NCBI GenBank assembly: GCA_964618895.1
Contig: CAZUDO010000089.1
Location: forward strand, 1 to 13,596
Direction of reading: 5' to 3'
Length of the DNA: 13,596 nucleotides
DNA from: CAZUDO01 sp964618895
GTDB taxonomy: Bacteria; Desulfobacterota; Binatia; DP-6
In this document: positions 1-5,414 of the stretch, one piece after another
Layout: each line of letters begins with the position of its first letter
Numbering within the stretch: the stretch's first letter is position 1
Notes under the pieces: model-generated
The model's database searches: none
Told to the model about the DNA's origin: nothing
What the model saw: the letters and a program-made list of their open reading frames with translations, nothing else
Translations under genes and position numbers: made by a program

Positions 1-205
1 CCCCGCGGCGCCGCTCAACACCGGTTTGCCGCCGCCGCGCGCGCGGCCGTCCCGCGCTCGGCCGGCGCAGGCTGCGCGCGCGGCACCAGCAAACCGCCTA
101 CTGGTTCGGTCACATTTCCCCGGTTATCCCGCCTACGGACCACGCTGATCTGCACCCCCGACGCCTTGCAATACTCCTTCATCAGCGCGTAGCCGTGCCG
201 GAAGA
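1..205. other. Flank beyond the intron 3' end, no recognised gene
   Basis: This stretch would be the 3' flanking DNA of the group II intron relic, read on the minus strand. A minus-strand frame stays open from the intron through to about base 15, but it begins inside intron RNA domains, so its start is not credible as a gene start. The translated part after the intron end (ending near RAAAANRC) is arginine- and alanine-rich and matches nothing I recognise. No RNA gene, terminator or promoter was seen here. Confidence 0.4.
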
Positions 206-279
206 GTCGGGTCGCCCCGGGCAGTCGCCCACCCGGGGCTCCCACGGATCCGGACATGCGCGACTCGCGCATCCGGCTC
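206..279 (-). ncRNA. Group II intron domains V and VI
   Basis: Domain V (279 down to 247, 33 nt) reads GAGCCGGA, TGCGCG, a three-base AGT loop, CGCGCA, a two-base bulge TG, then TCCGGATC. The lower eight-base arms pair except for one G-A opposition, the upper six pairs are perfect, and the AGC triad position and the two-base 3' bulge sit where the catalytic hairpin needs them. Domain VI follows after three bases. It has GGG (243-241) paired with CCC (211-209) and GCCCGGGG-type arms (239-232 with 221-214), with a small internal loop holding an A at 212, the seventh base from the 3' end. That is where the branch-point adenosine lies in this class. Typical domain V is 34 nt with a GNRA loop; here the loop is shorter, which may reflect decay. 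Confidence 0.68.
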
Positions 280-362
280 CTCAGGTCATGGGTTTGCTGC
301 GCAACGGTCACCCCGTCGTGCACCCGTTCTGCTATCCGTTGGAGTTGCGTTGAGATGGTCAC
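206..362 (-). mobile_element. Group II intron relic, 3' end with reverse transcriptase deleted
   Basis: Reading the minus strand, the relic ends at 206 in ...CCCGAC, which fits the AY 3' end of group II introns. Domain VI (209-243) and domain V (247-279) lie just inside it. Upstream, the frame starting with GTG at 362 opens with MTISTQLQRIAERVHDG. From memory this resembles the N-terminus of intron-encoded reverse transcriptases (a TQLxRIAxxA pattern followed by the RT domain). Only about 25 codons later the sequence passes straight into domain V, so nearly the whole RT/maturase and any domain IV remainder are missing. An intact intron of this type is roughly 2 kb or more. I infer an internal deletion that left a dead element. 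The right boundary is uncertain, and no domain I-III sequence was identified. A protein predicted across 15-362 would be an artefact of translating intron RNA. Confidence 0.6.
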
Positions 363-374
363 GGGGCTCGCCGC

Positions 375-421
375 TTGACAGTGTTAAGCCGGTGGTGACA
401 CTGTATACCCTACGTTAACAC
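375..421 (+). promoter_or_regulatory. higBA control region with nested inverted repeats
   Basis: Two overlapping palindromes precede higB. ACAGTGT (378-384) pairs with ACACTGT (398-404), and GTGTTAA (381-387) pairs with TTAACAC (415-421). A TTGACA box (375-380) and TATACC (404-409) are present, but their 23-base spacing is too long for a standard promoter, so the exact hexamers are uncertain. HigA-type antitoxins bind palindromes over their own promoter, so these arms are the likely operator for autoregulation. AGGA (422-425) abuts the higB ATG with no spacer, so toxin initiation may be weak or leaderless. Confidence 0.5.
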
Positions 422-425
422 AGGA

Positions 426-704
426 ATGATCCGGAGCTTCGCGCACAAGGGCCTCGCACGCTTCTTCCGAATGGGCGACCACCGGGGTATTCCTGCGAAA
501 TTTGCACCACGGATCGAACGGATGCTCGATCGACTAGACGCCTGCGTGCGCCCCGGCGACATGGATGTGCCCGGGTATCGGTTTCACCCGCTCAAGGGAC
601 GACGGGCGGGCGAGTACGCCGTTGCGGTGTCCGGTAACTGGCGGATCACGTTCCGCTTCGACGGCGAGGATGCAATCGAAGTGCATCTCGAGGACTACCA
701 CTGA
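426..704 (+). CDS. higB: HigB-type toxin (RelE superfamily mRNA interferase)
   Basis: A 92-residue protein of the HigB / plasmid maintenance killer family, the ribosome-dependent mRNA-cleaving toxin of a type II toxin-antitoxin pair. The start MIRSFAHKGL and the block YRFHPLKGRRAGEYAVAVSG (51-70) with NWRITFRF (71-78) and the terminal LEDYH are hallmarks of the family. Length equals the usual 90-95 residues, and the C-terminal His and NWRI arginine are kept, so it looks intact. The ATG at 426 is chosen because the family begins with MI(R/K)SF. AGGA touches the start codon, leaving no normal Shine-Dalgarno spacing. As usual for hig loci and unlike relBE order, the toxin comes first, with the antitoxin 19 bases downstream. 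It lies beside an intron relic and a transposase-like fragment, as often seen for such mobile stabilisation modules. Confidence 0.93.
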   Translation: MIRSFAHKGLARFFRMGDHRGIPAKFAPRIERMLDRLDACVRPGDMDVPGYRFHPLKGRRAGEYAVAVSGNWRITFRFDGEDAIEVHLEDYH

Positions 705-723
705 CGCAGACGGAGAACAGACG

Positions 724-1050
724 ATGAAGAGTCTTCGCAACCCGACCCGGAGGCCGACGCACCCAGGTGCCGTGCTGCGCAAGGATGTGGTGGCGGCACT
801 GAAGATCACGCAGGGCGAGTTCGCCAAACTGCTCGGTGTATCGCGCGTGACCGTGTCGCTGGTGCTCAATGAGCGGCGCAATCTCTCGGCGGACTTTGCG
901 ATGCGCCTCGAGAAGTTGCTGGGCGCGAGCGCGGAATCCTGGCTGCGCATGCAGGAGGCCGTCGACCTGTGGGAAGCGCGGCAGCGGCCAGCTCGCTTCG
1001 CTGCGGTCAAGCGGCTGCCGGCCCGCATGAGCGCAGGCGCCGTCCATTAG
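724..1050 (+). CDS. higA: HigA-type antitoxin, Xre-family HTH
   Basis: A 108-residue antitoxin that should neutralise HigB and repress the operon. Its N-terminal PTHPGAVLRKDV (11-22) is the classic HigA opening. The Xre helix-turn-helix runs from about 27 to 50 (ITQGEFAKLLGVSRVTVSLV), followed by the family block RNLSADFAMRLEKLLGASAE (52-71) and SWLRMQEAVDLWEARQ (72-87). An upstream in-frame extension to 565 is open but overlaps higB and has no homology pattern. The ATG at 724 has GGAG at 711-714 and gives the normal family start. After residue 88 there is a short basic tail (RPARFAAVKRLPARM) of unknown role. It is probably co-transcribed with higB. Confidence 0.93.
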   Translation: MKSLRNPTRRPTHPGAVLRKDVVAALKITQGEFAKLLGVSRVTVSLVLNERRNLSADFAMRLEKLLGASAESWLRMQEAVDLWEARQRPARFAAVKRLPARMSAGAVH

Positions 1051-1298
1051 GGCACGTTCACCCCCACGGAGCCGGAGCTGGCGAATCACCACGGCAGCCG
1101 ACCGACGCGTTGTACTGGTGTAGCCGCTCACGCTGGTTCCCGTCCTGAGGGTACGTTTCGGACCGGCTGAGTGATGTTGAGGAGGCGAGAGGCCATCACG
1201 GAGCCGGCCCTGCCGCGGTCGCGTCCGATGAGGTAGAGGGCGCCTCGAAAGGACGGAGCGTACGGGCGCGGGGCCCGCCCAGCAGAGAGGGTGACGAG
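1051..1298. other. Gap between higA and transposase-like fragment
   Basis: 248 bases without a gene I can support. The end of the gap carries AGAGAGGG (1285-1292), a plausible ribosome binding site for the following GTG at 1299. Open frames on the minus strand exist here, but their composition resembles shadow reading. No terminator hairpin with a T run was seen after higA. Confidence 0.35.
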
Positions 1299-1490
1299 GT
1301 GAGTGCAACGAACACTCACCCCGTCGTGCTCCGGACGAACCCTGTGAAGAAAGCCCGGAGCAAGTCGAACATCGTCCGCAGTACGATCGACGTCAAGACC
1401 TGGCGAGCGAGATGCCCGTCGGTCGACGAAGTGCGACCGGGGCAATGTCCGCAGTGTGCGGCCGCCAGCCGGCCGGTGGGGCCTAACTAA
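1299..1490 (+). pseudogene. Truncated zinc-ribbon (DUF6431-like) transposase-associated fragment
   Basis: A 63-residue frame from a GTG preceded by AGAGAGGG at good spacing. The second half has a basic segment (KKARSKSNIVRSTIDV), then WRARCPSVDEVRPGQCPQC (residues 36-54) with Cys at 39, 51 and 54, then AAASRPVGPN and a stop. From memory this is the N-terminus of a family of about 200-residue proteins with paired CxxC zinc-binding motifs (DUF6431-like), spread among GC-rich proteobacteria and found near or as transposase parts. The next conserved segment of such proteins (a HGHG-type stretch and a second CxxC) is absent, because TAA follows directly after VGPN. I therefore read it as a 3'-truncated relic. 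It could instead be a short independent zinc-ribbon ORF, which I consider less likely. Confidence 0.5.
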
Positions 1491-1689
1491 CATCCCAGAG
1501 TGAGCCCGGCACCTGAATGGCTCGTGATCTACTGCGGTTGATACGTGTAGGCCCCGAGAGGTCTGCGGTCAAGAAAAAAAGCCCTGGTAGCGCACGTGCG
1601 CGGTCGGGGCGCCTGGCGTCGTCCGGACCGTTTGATGGCTCGCCGAGCTGCTGCGCGACCTGCGCCACGAGGATTGGCGGGCACGCCGC
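1491..1689. other. Low-information stretch between two gene relics
   Basis: 199 bases with no supported gene. Plus-strand frames are broken by stops (for example TGA at 1633-1635). It contains a run of seven A (1574-1580), unusual in this GC-rich window. It probably holds the 3' remains of the minus-strand secreted-protein pseudogene and the junction with the zinc-ribbon fragment, but no boundary repeats were identified. Confidence 0.35.
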
Positions 1690-1993
1690 CAAGCGCGCCG
1701 GCTCGTGGAAGACCGGCTCGCCACATCGGTCAACGTCGTCCACCCGGAGCGGGACGCCGTCGAGCGTGGCCCGGACGTTGTCAGGAAGAACACCGAGCCG
1801 ATCTTCTCGCCGCAGATGCTGTTCATCAGGGGGTTGGTGCTGCTGCCGAACGCCCACTGCATCCACCGCTGCTACCAGGTGACCAGCGACGCCCCGAACG
1901 CGCCGGAATGTGCGGGCGGCGTGCGCCCCCGGCCGCGGCGGGAGCCGTCAACCTCGCGATGAGGAACGGGACGAGCATGAGTGAACGCTTCAT
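1690..1993 (-). pseudogene. Decayed gene for a secreted protein
   Basis: The minus-strand ATG at 1993 is preceded by a near-perfect ribosome binding site (AAAGGAGG, 2006-1999) and opens with MKRSLMLVPFLIARLTAPAA, a convincing Sec signal peptide. The frame then degenerates. A second frame gives HSGAFGASLVTW, a TAG at 1874-1872, and then in the same frame QRWMQWAFGSSTNPLMNSIC and GEKIGSVFFLT. A third frame continues as DNVRATLDGVPLRVDDVDR and CGEPVFHEPARL down to 1690. Replacing the TAG with TGG restores a W-W-x-x-W-x-Q-W series. From memory, uncharacterised exported proteins share a W-rich, NP...C...G.V/WFL region and a later xATLDGxPL segment, normally separated by many residues. I infer a frameshift, a nonsense mutation and an internal deletion with frame change. 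The function was never known. The plus strand is also open here with good codon bias, but it lacks a start or a recognisable motif. Confidence 0.6.
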
Positions 1994-2259
1994 CGGATCC
2001 TCCTTTCTGGTCATCCTGCGATACGGTCTCGAACGCGCGCTCCCCGAAGTGTGCTACGCGTCTATGCACTATGCATGACTCGAGGACCGGAGAACAAGAA
2101 CAAAATCCCACCTTGTGTGAAGATCGCGATGATCGCCGCCCCCTTGCAACGGCGTATGGCGTTTGGCAAGGTACGTGGGCATGGGGGGCACGTCGCAGGC
2201 TTGACGGGTGCCTCGCCCGGGGCGTAGGGATTCGGCTCCCGTATCGGAGGGGGGGCGCG
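1994..2259. other. Intergenic region upstream of the GH5 fusion gene
   Basis: 266 bases between divergent starts. On the minus side it carries the ribosome binding site of the decayed secreted-protein gene (1999-2006). On the plus side GGAGG (2246-2250) lies nine bases before the ATG at 2260. A weak promoter candidate for the plus operon is TTGACG (2201-2206) with TAGGGA (2225-2230) at 18-base spacing; the second box is poor. A small palindrome ATGCA-CTA-TGCAT lies near 2064-2076. The plus-strand frame is open upstream of 2260 but looks non-coding. Confidence 0.4.
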
Positions 2260-5200
2260 ATGCGTCGACACGCTGGCCTGGTTCCCGTGGGTCTTCTTGC
2301 GCTCGTGGTTCTCGCGGTGCTGCCCCACGTCGGTGCCGCGGCCTCGTACGTCACCCGCGTCGGAACCGGGCTCTTTCTCGACGGCAGCCCCTACCGCTTC
2401 ACCGGCCTCAACATCTACAACGCCAACTCCAACGGGCTATGCTGGTATGCCATGGACGGCACCGTCCTGGCCGATTCCCTGACTGCGATCGGGCCGGGCA
2501 AGGACGCCTTCCGGGCCTGGTTCTTCCAGGCCCTGGCGACACGGAGCGGCGCCCGCGACTGGAGCGCCTTCGACCGCACGCTCGCCACCGCCAGCGCGCG
2601 CGGCCTCAGGGTGATCGCCACCCTGAGCGATCAGTACGGCGAGTGCGGCGACGGCGGGATCAACGGCTTCAAGCCCCGGGAGTGGTACACCGGCGGCTAC
2701 ACCCAGACCGACCCCGGGCTGCTGGTGCCGTACCGCGATTGGGTCGCCGAGGTCGTCACCCGCTACAAGGACGAGCCGACCATCCTCGCCTGGCAGCTAA
2801 TGAACGAGGCCGAGGTGACCGAGGTCCTCCCGGGCGGCACGCGCGCCGCGTGCCCGCAGGGCACCAACGAGCCCGCCGACATGCTGAAGGCGTGGGGGAC
2901 CGATGTCTCGGCGGCCATCAAGGCCATCGACGCGAACCACCTCGTCAGCCTGGGGACGCTCGGGAGCGGGCAGTGCGGGGCGCAAGGGCCCCAGTACCAG
3001 CTCGTCCACGACATCCCCACCATCGACCTGTGCGAGTACCACGACTACCTGCCGACCGCGTCGATGCCCGGCGACGCCTTCAACGGCCTGCAGGAGCGGA
3101 TCAACCAGTGCAACGCGCTCGGGAAGCCGGTCCTCGTGGGCGAGAGCGGTATCCGGCCGCTCGACGTCGGGGGGACGCTGACGGCCCGGGCCAACGCGTT
3201 CGCCGTCAAGTTCGAACGGCAGTTCGCGGCCGGCGTCGCCGGCGAGCTGGTCTGGGCCTGGGACAAGGACGGCTCGCTTCTCGGCAACTTCGACGTCGGC
3301 CCCGGAGACCCCGTGCTCGGGGTCCTCGCGCGGGCGGCGGCCGTCGCGGCCCAGGCGAATCCGGGGAGCACGGAGCGGGCGAGCCTCGACAGCACCGGGG
3401 GCGAGGGCAACGCCGCCAGCGTCGAGTTCGAGGGGTCGCTCGCGCTGAGCGACGACGGGCGGTACCTGGCCTTCGAATCGTCCGCCTCGAACCTCGTAGC
3501 CGGCGACGGCAACGTCGGGCGCGACATCTTCGTCCGCGACCGCGCCACGGGCGTGACCGAGCGCGTGAGCGTCAGCAGCGCCGGCGACGAGGCGAACTCC
3601 GTCAGCGACGACGTAGCGATCAGCGCCGACGGCCGCTACGTCGCCTTCAGCTCGAACGCCTCAAACCTCGTCCCCGCGGACACCAACGGCCTCCAGGACG
3701 TGTTCGTGCACGACCGCCTCACGGGCGCGACCGAGCGCGTCAGCGTCGACAGCACGGGGGCGCAGGCGACGGGCCCGAACCGGAGCTTCCAGCCCGCGAT
3801 CAGCGCGGATGGCCGCCACGTCGCGTTCACCTCGAATGCGCCGCTCACCCCCGACGACGGCAATGGCGATTCCGACGTCTACCTGCACGACCGCCTCACC
3901 GGAGCGACCGAGCGCATCAGCGTGAGCAGCACGGGCGGGGACGGGAACGGCAGCAGCTCGGCGCGGTCGATCAGCCGTGACGGCGGCCTGGTGGCCTTCA
4001 CCTCGCGTGCCTCGAACCTGGTCGTCGGCGACACCAACGGCGTCGAGGACGTCTTCGTCCGGGATCGGCTGGCGGCGGGAGGCACGACCGAGCGGGTCAG
4101 CGTCGACGGCAGCGGCGGCCAGGCGAACGGCCTGAGCGTCGAGCCCTCGATCAGTAGCAACGGGCGCTTCGTCTCCTTCACCTCGCTGGCGTCGAACCTC
4201 GTCGCCGGCGACACGAATGGCGCCGGGGACATCTTCGTGCGCGACCGCCTGGCGGGGACCACGGAGCGCGTCAGCGTCGACGGGACCGGCGTGGAGGGGA
4301 ACTCGGACAGCGTGGACTCCGCCCTCAGCGCCGACGGGCGCATCGTCGTCTTCGAGTCGTTTGCGAGAAACCTCGTCGCGAACGATACGAACCTGGCCAC
4401 CGACATCCTCCTACGCGATCGCCAGGCGGGCACGACCGTCCGGGTCAGCGTCAGCACCGCGGGCGAAGAGGGAAACGTGCCCAGCGTCGAGCCCGGCGTG
4501 AGCGGGGACGGGTCCGTCGTCGCCTTCGCCTCCTTCGCCTCGAACCTGGTCGACGGGGACGCGAATGGGGCATCGGACGCCTTCGTGCACCAGCCCCGGC
4601 TGGCGGTGCAGAGCGCCAGCGAGACGGTTCCTCCCGGAGGGACCGTGAGCACATACGGCGCCGACGGCGTCACGGCCGGGGACCCGGTCGCGACCGCCGT
4701 CACGACCCCGACCGGGGGGCTCGTCTCCATCGAGGAGACGCCGGCCGGCCAGCCACTTCCCCCCGGCTTCGTCCTTCTCGGCCAACAGGTGAACATCTCG
4801 GCGCCGGCGGCGACCGCGACGACGCCGCTCACGATCGTCTTTCGCATCGACGCCTCGCTCCTCCCCGACGGGATCGACGAGACGAGCGTCCAGCTCTTCC
4901 GGGACGGGGTCGCGATCGGGACCTGCACCGGGGCGCCGGGCACCGCCGCCCCCGACCCGTGCGTCGCGGCCCGCGGGGCCCTGGGCGCGGGTGACATCCA
5001 GCTCACCGTCCTCACCTCGCACGCCAGCGTCTGGGCCTTCGGCGCCCGCTCGGCGTACACCTTCACCGGCTTCTTTGACCCCGTCCGGAACCCCCCCGCG
5101 CTCAACGCCGTCCGGGCGGGGGGCGCCGTCTCCGTCAAGTTCAGCCTGGGGGGCAACCAGGGTTTCGAGATTTTTGCCTTCGACTCGCCGGGATCGCAGC

Positions 5201-5403
5201 CGATCGATTGCCGGTCGCTGGCATCCCCCGGTGCGTTCCAGCCAGCGGCGGGGCCCGGCAAGAGCCGCCTCTCGTACGACGCCAAGCGCGACCGCTACAC
5301 CTACGTCTGGCAGACCGACAGGTCGTGGGCCGGGACCTGCCGCCAGCTCGTCGTGCGCTTCCTCGACGGGAGCGCGCGCCGCGCCAACTTCAAGCTGAAG
5401 TAG
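2260..5403 (+). CDS. Secreted GH5-like glycoside hydrolase fused to a seven-repeat propeller and PxKF-like domain
   Basis: A 1047-residue exported multidomain protein. The ATG at 2260 is chosen over earlier in-frame starts because GGAGG lies nine bases upstream and the protein then opens with a signal peptide (1-28, hydrophobic VPVGLLALVVLAVLPHVG, cleavage near GAAA-S). Residues 29-365 form a GH5 / clan GH-A (beta/alpha)8 domain of the cellulase-mannanase type: LDGSPYRFTGLNIYNA, WQLMNEAE (N182, E183 as acid/base), EYHDY (H261), VLVGESG (E295 as nucleophile) and LVWAWDKDG (W332, W334). Residues 371-781 are seven TolB/PD40-type repeats. Residues 782-932 are a beta-rich module seen in other exported proteins. 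Residues 933-1047 (YTFTGFFDPVRNPP, VSVKFSLGGNQG, end FKLK) match the PxKF-type C-terminal domain, with S replacing the usual P. A polysaccharide-cleaving role outside the cell is likely; the exact sugar cannot be told. It is followed after 11 bases by another exported protein gene. Confidence 0.85.
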   Translation: MRRHAGLVPVGLLALVVLAVLPHVGAAASYVTRVGTGLFLDGSPYRFTGLNIYNANSNGLCWYAMDGTVLADSLTAIGPGKDAFRAWFFQALATRSGARDWSAFDRTLATASARGLRVIATLSDQYGECGDGGINGFKPREWYTGGYTQTDPGLLVPYRDWVAEVVTRYKDEPTILAWQLMNEAEVTEVLPGGTRAACPQGTNEPADMLKAWGTDVSAAIKAIDANHLVSLGTLGSGQCGAQGPQYQLVHDIPTIDLCEYHDYLPTASMPGDAFNGLQERINQCNALGKPVLVGESGIRPLDVGGTLTARANAFAVKFERQFAAGVAGELVWAWDKDGSLLGNFDVGPGDPVLGVLARAAAVAAQANPGSTERASLDSTGGEGNAASVEFEGSLALSDDGRYLAFESSASNLVAGDGNVGRDIFVRDRATGVTERVSVSSAGDEANSVSDDVAISADGRYVAFSSNASNLVPADTNGLQDVFVHDRLTGATERVSVDSTGAQATGPNRSFQPAISADGRHVAFTSNAPLTPDDGNGDSDVYLHDRLTGATERISVSSTGGDGNGSSSARSISRDGGLVAFTSRASNLVVGDTNGVEDVFVRDRLAAGGTTERVSVDGSGGQANGLSVEPSISSNGRFVSFTSLASNLVAGDTNGAGDIFVRDRLAGTTERVSVDGTGVEGNSDSVDSALSADGRIVVFESFARNLVANDTNLATDILLRDRQAGTTVRVSVSTAGEEGNVPSVEPGVSGDGSVVAFASFASNLVDGDANGASDAFVHQPRLAVQSASETVPPGGTVSTYGADGVTAGDPVATAVTTPTGGLVSIEETPAGQPLPPGFVLLGQQVNISAPAATATTPLTIVFRIDASLLPDGIDETSVQLFRDGVAIGTCTGAPGTAAPDPCVAARGALGAGDIQLTVLTSHASVWAFGARSAYTFTGFFDPVRNPPALNAVRAGGAVSVKFSLGGNQGFEIFAFDSPGSQPIDCRSLASPGAFQPAAGPGKSRLSYDAKRDRYTYVWQTDRSWAGTCRQLVVRFLDGSARRANFKLK
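3370..4602 (+). repeat. Seven tandem propeller-blade repeats inside the GH5 fusion gene
   Basis: Seven repeats of 56-62 codons occupy residues 371-432, 433-490, 491-549, 550-609, 610-667, 668-725 and 726-781. The shared pattern is TERVSVxxxG...(I/L)SxDGRxVAFxSxASNLV, then a GDTNGxxDxFVRDR-type turn. The D-x-N-G-x-x-D turn resembles a calcium-binding loop and recurs in all seven, degraded in the sixth (NDTNLATD). Seven units suit a closed seven-bladed beta-propeller of the TolB/PD40 class. DNA words such as CGACCGCCTCAC are shared between neighbouring units, so recombination between blades is possible. Confidence 0.88.
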
Positions 5404-5414
5404 AGGAGGAGTCA

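Noticed and set aside
15..362. Minus-strand 115-residue hypothetical protein
   Set aside because: Its middle is a translation of group II intron domains V and VI, so it is not treated as a gene.
1128..1493. Minus-strand frame opposite the zinc-ribbon fragment
   Set aside because: Part of it (RGALYLIGRDRGRAGS) has coding-like codon bias, but it has no motif or ribosome binding site and overlaps the better-supported CxxC fragment.
1636..1962. Plus-strand frame LAELLRDLRHEDWRARRQ... through 1962
   Set aside because: Third positions coincide with those of one minus-strand frame, so codon bias cannot separate them. The minus strand has a signal peptide, a ribosome binding site and family-like motifs, while the plus frame has no start signal.
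1981..2259. N-terminal extension of the GH5 fusion to base 1981
   Set aside because: It would bury the signal peptide, lacks a ribosome binding site and reads as non-coding sequence.
2208..3980. Long Arg-rich frame overlapping the GH5 gene
   Set aside because: Typical GC-rich shadow: extreme Arg/Pro/Gly content and no motifs.
3370..4602. CRISPR or satellite DNA array
   Set aside because: The periodicity is codon-based and encodes protein blades; units diverge and there are no spacers.
3879..5285. Long minus-strand frame opposite the propeller region
   Set aside because: Antisense shadow created by the repetitive, GC3-biased blade codons; it has no start signal or domain.
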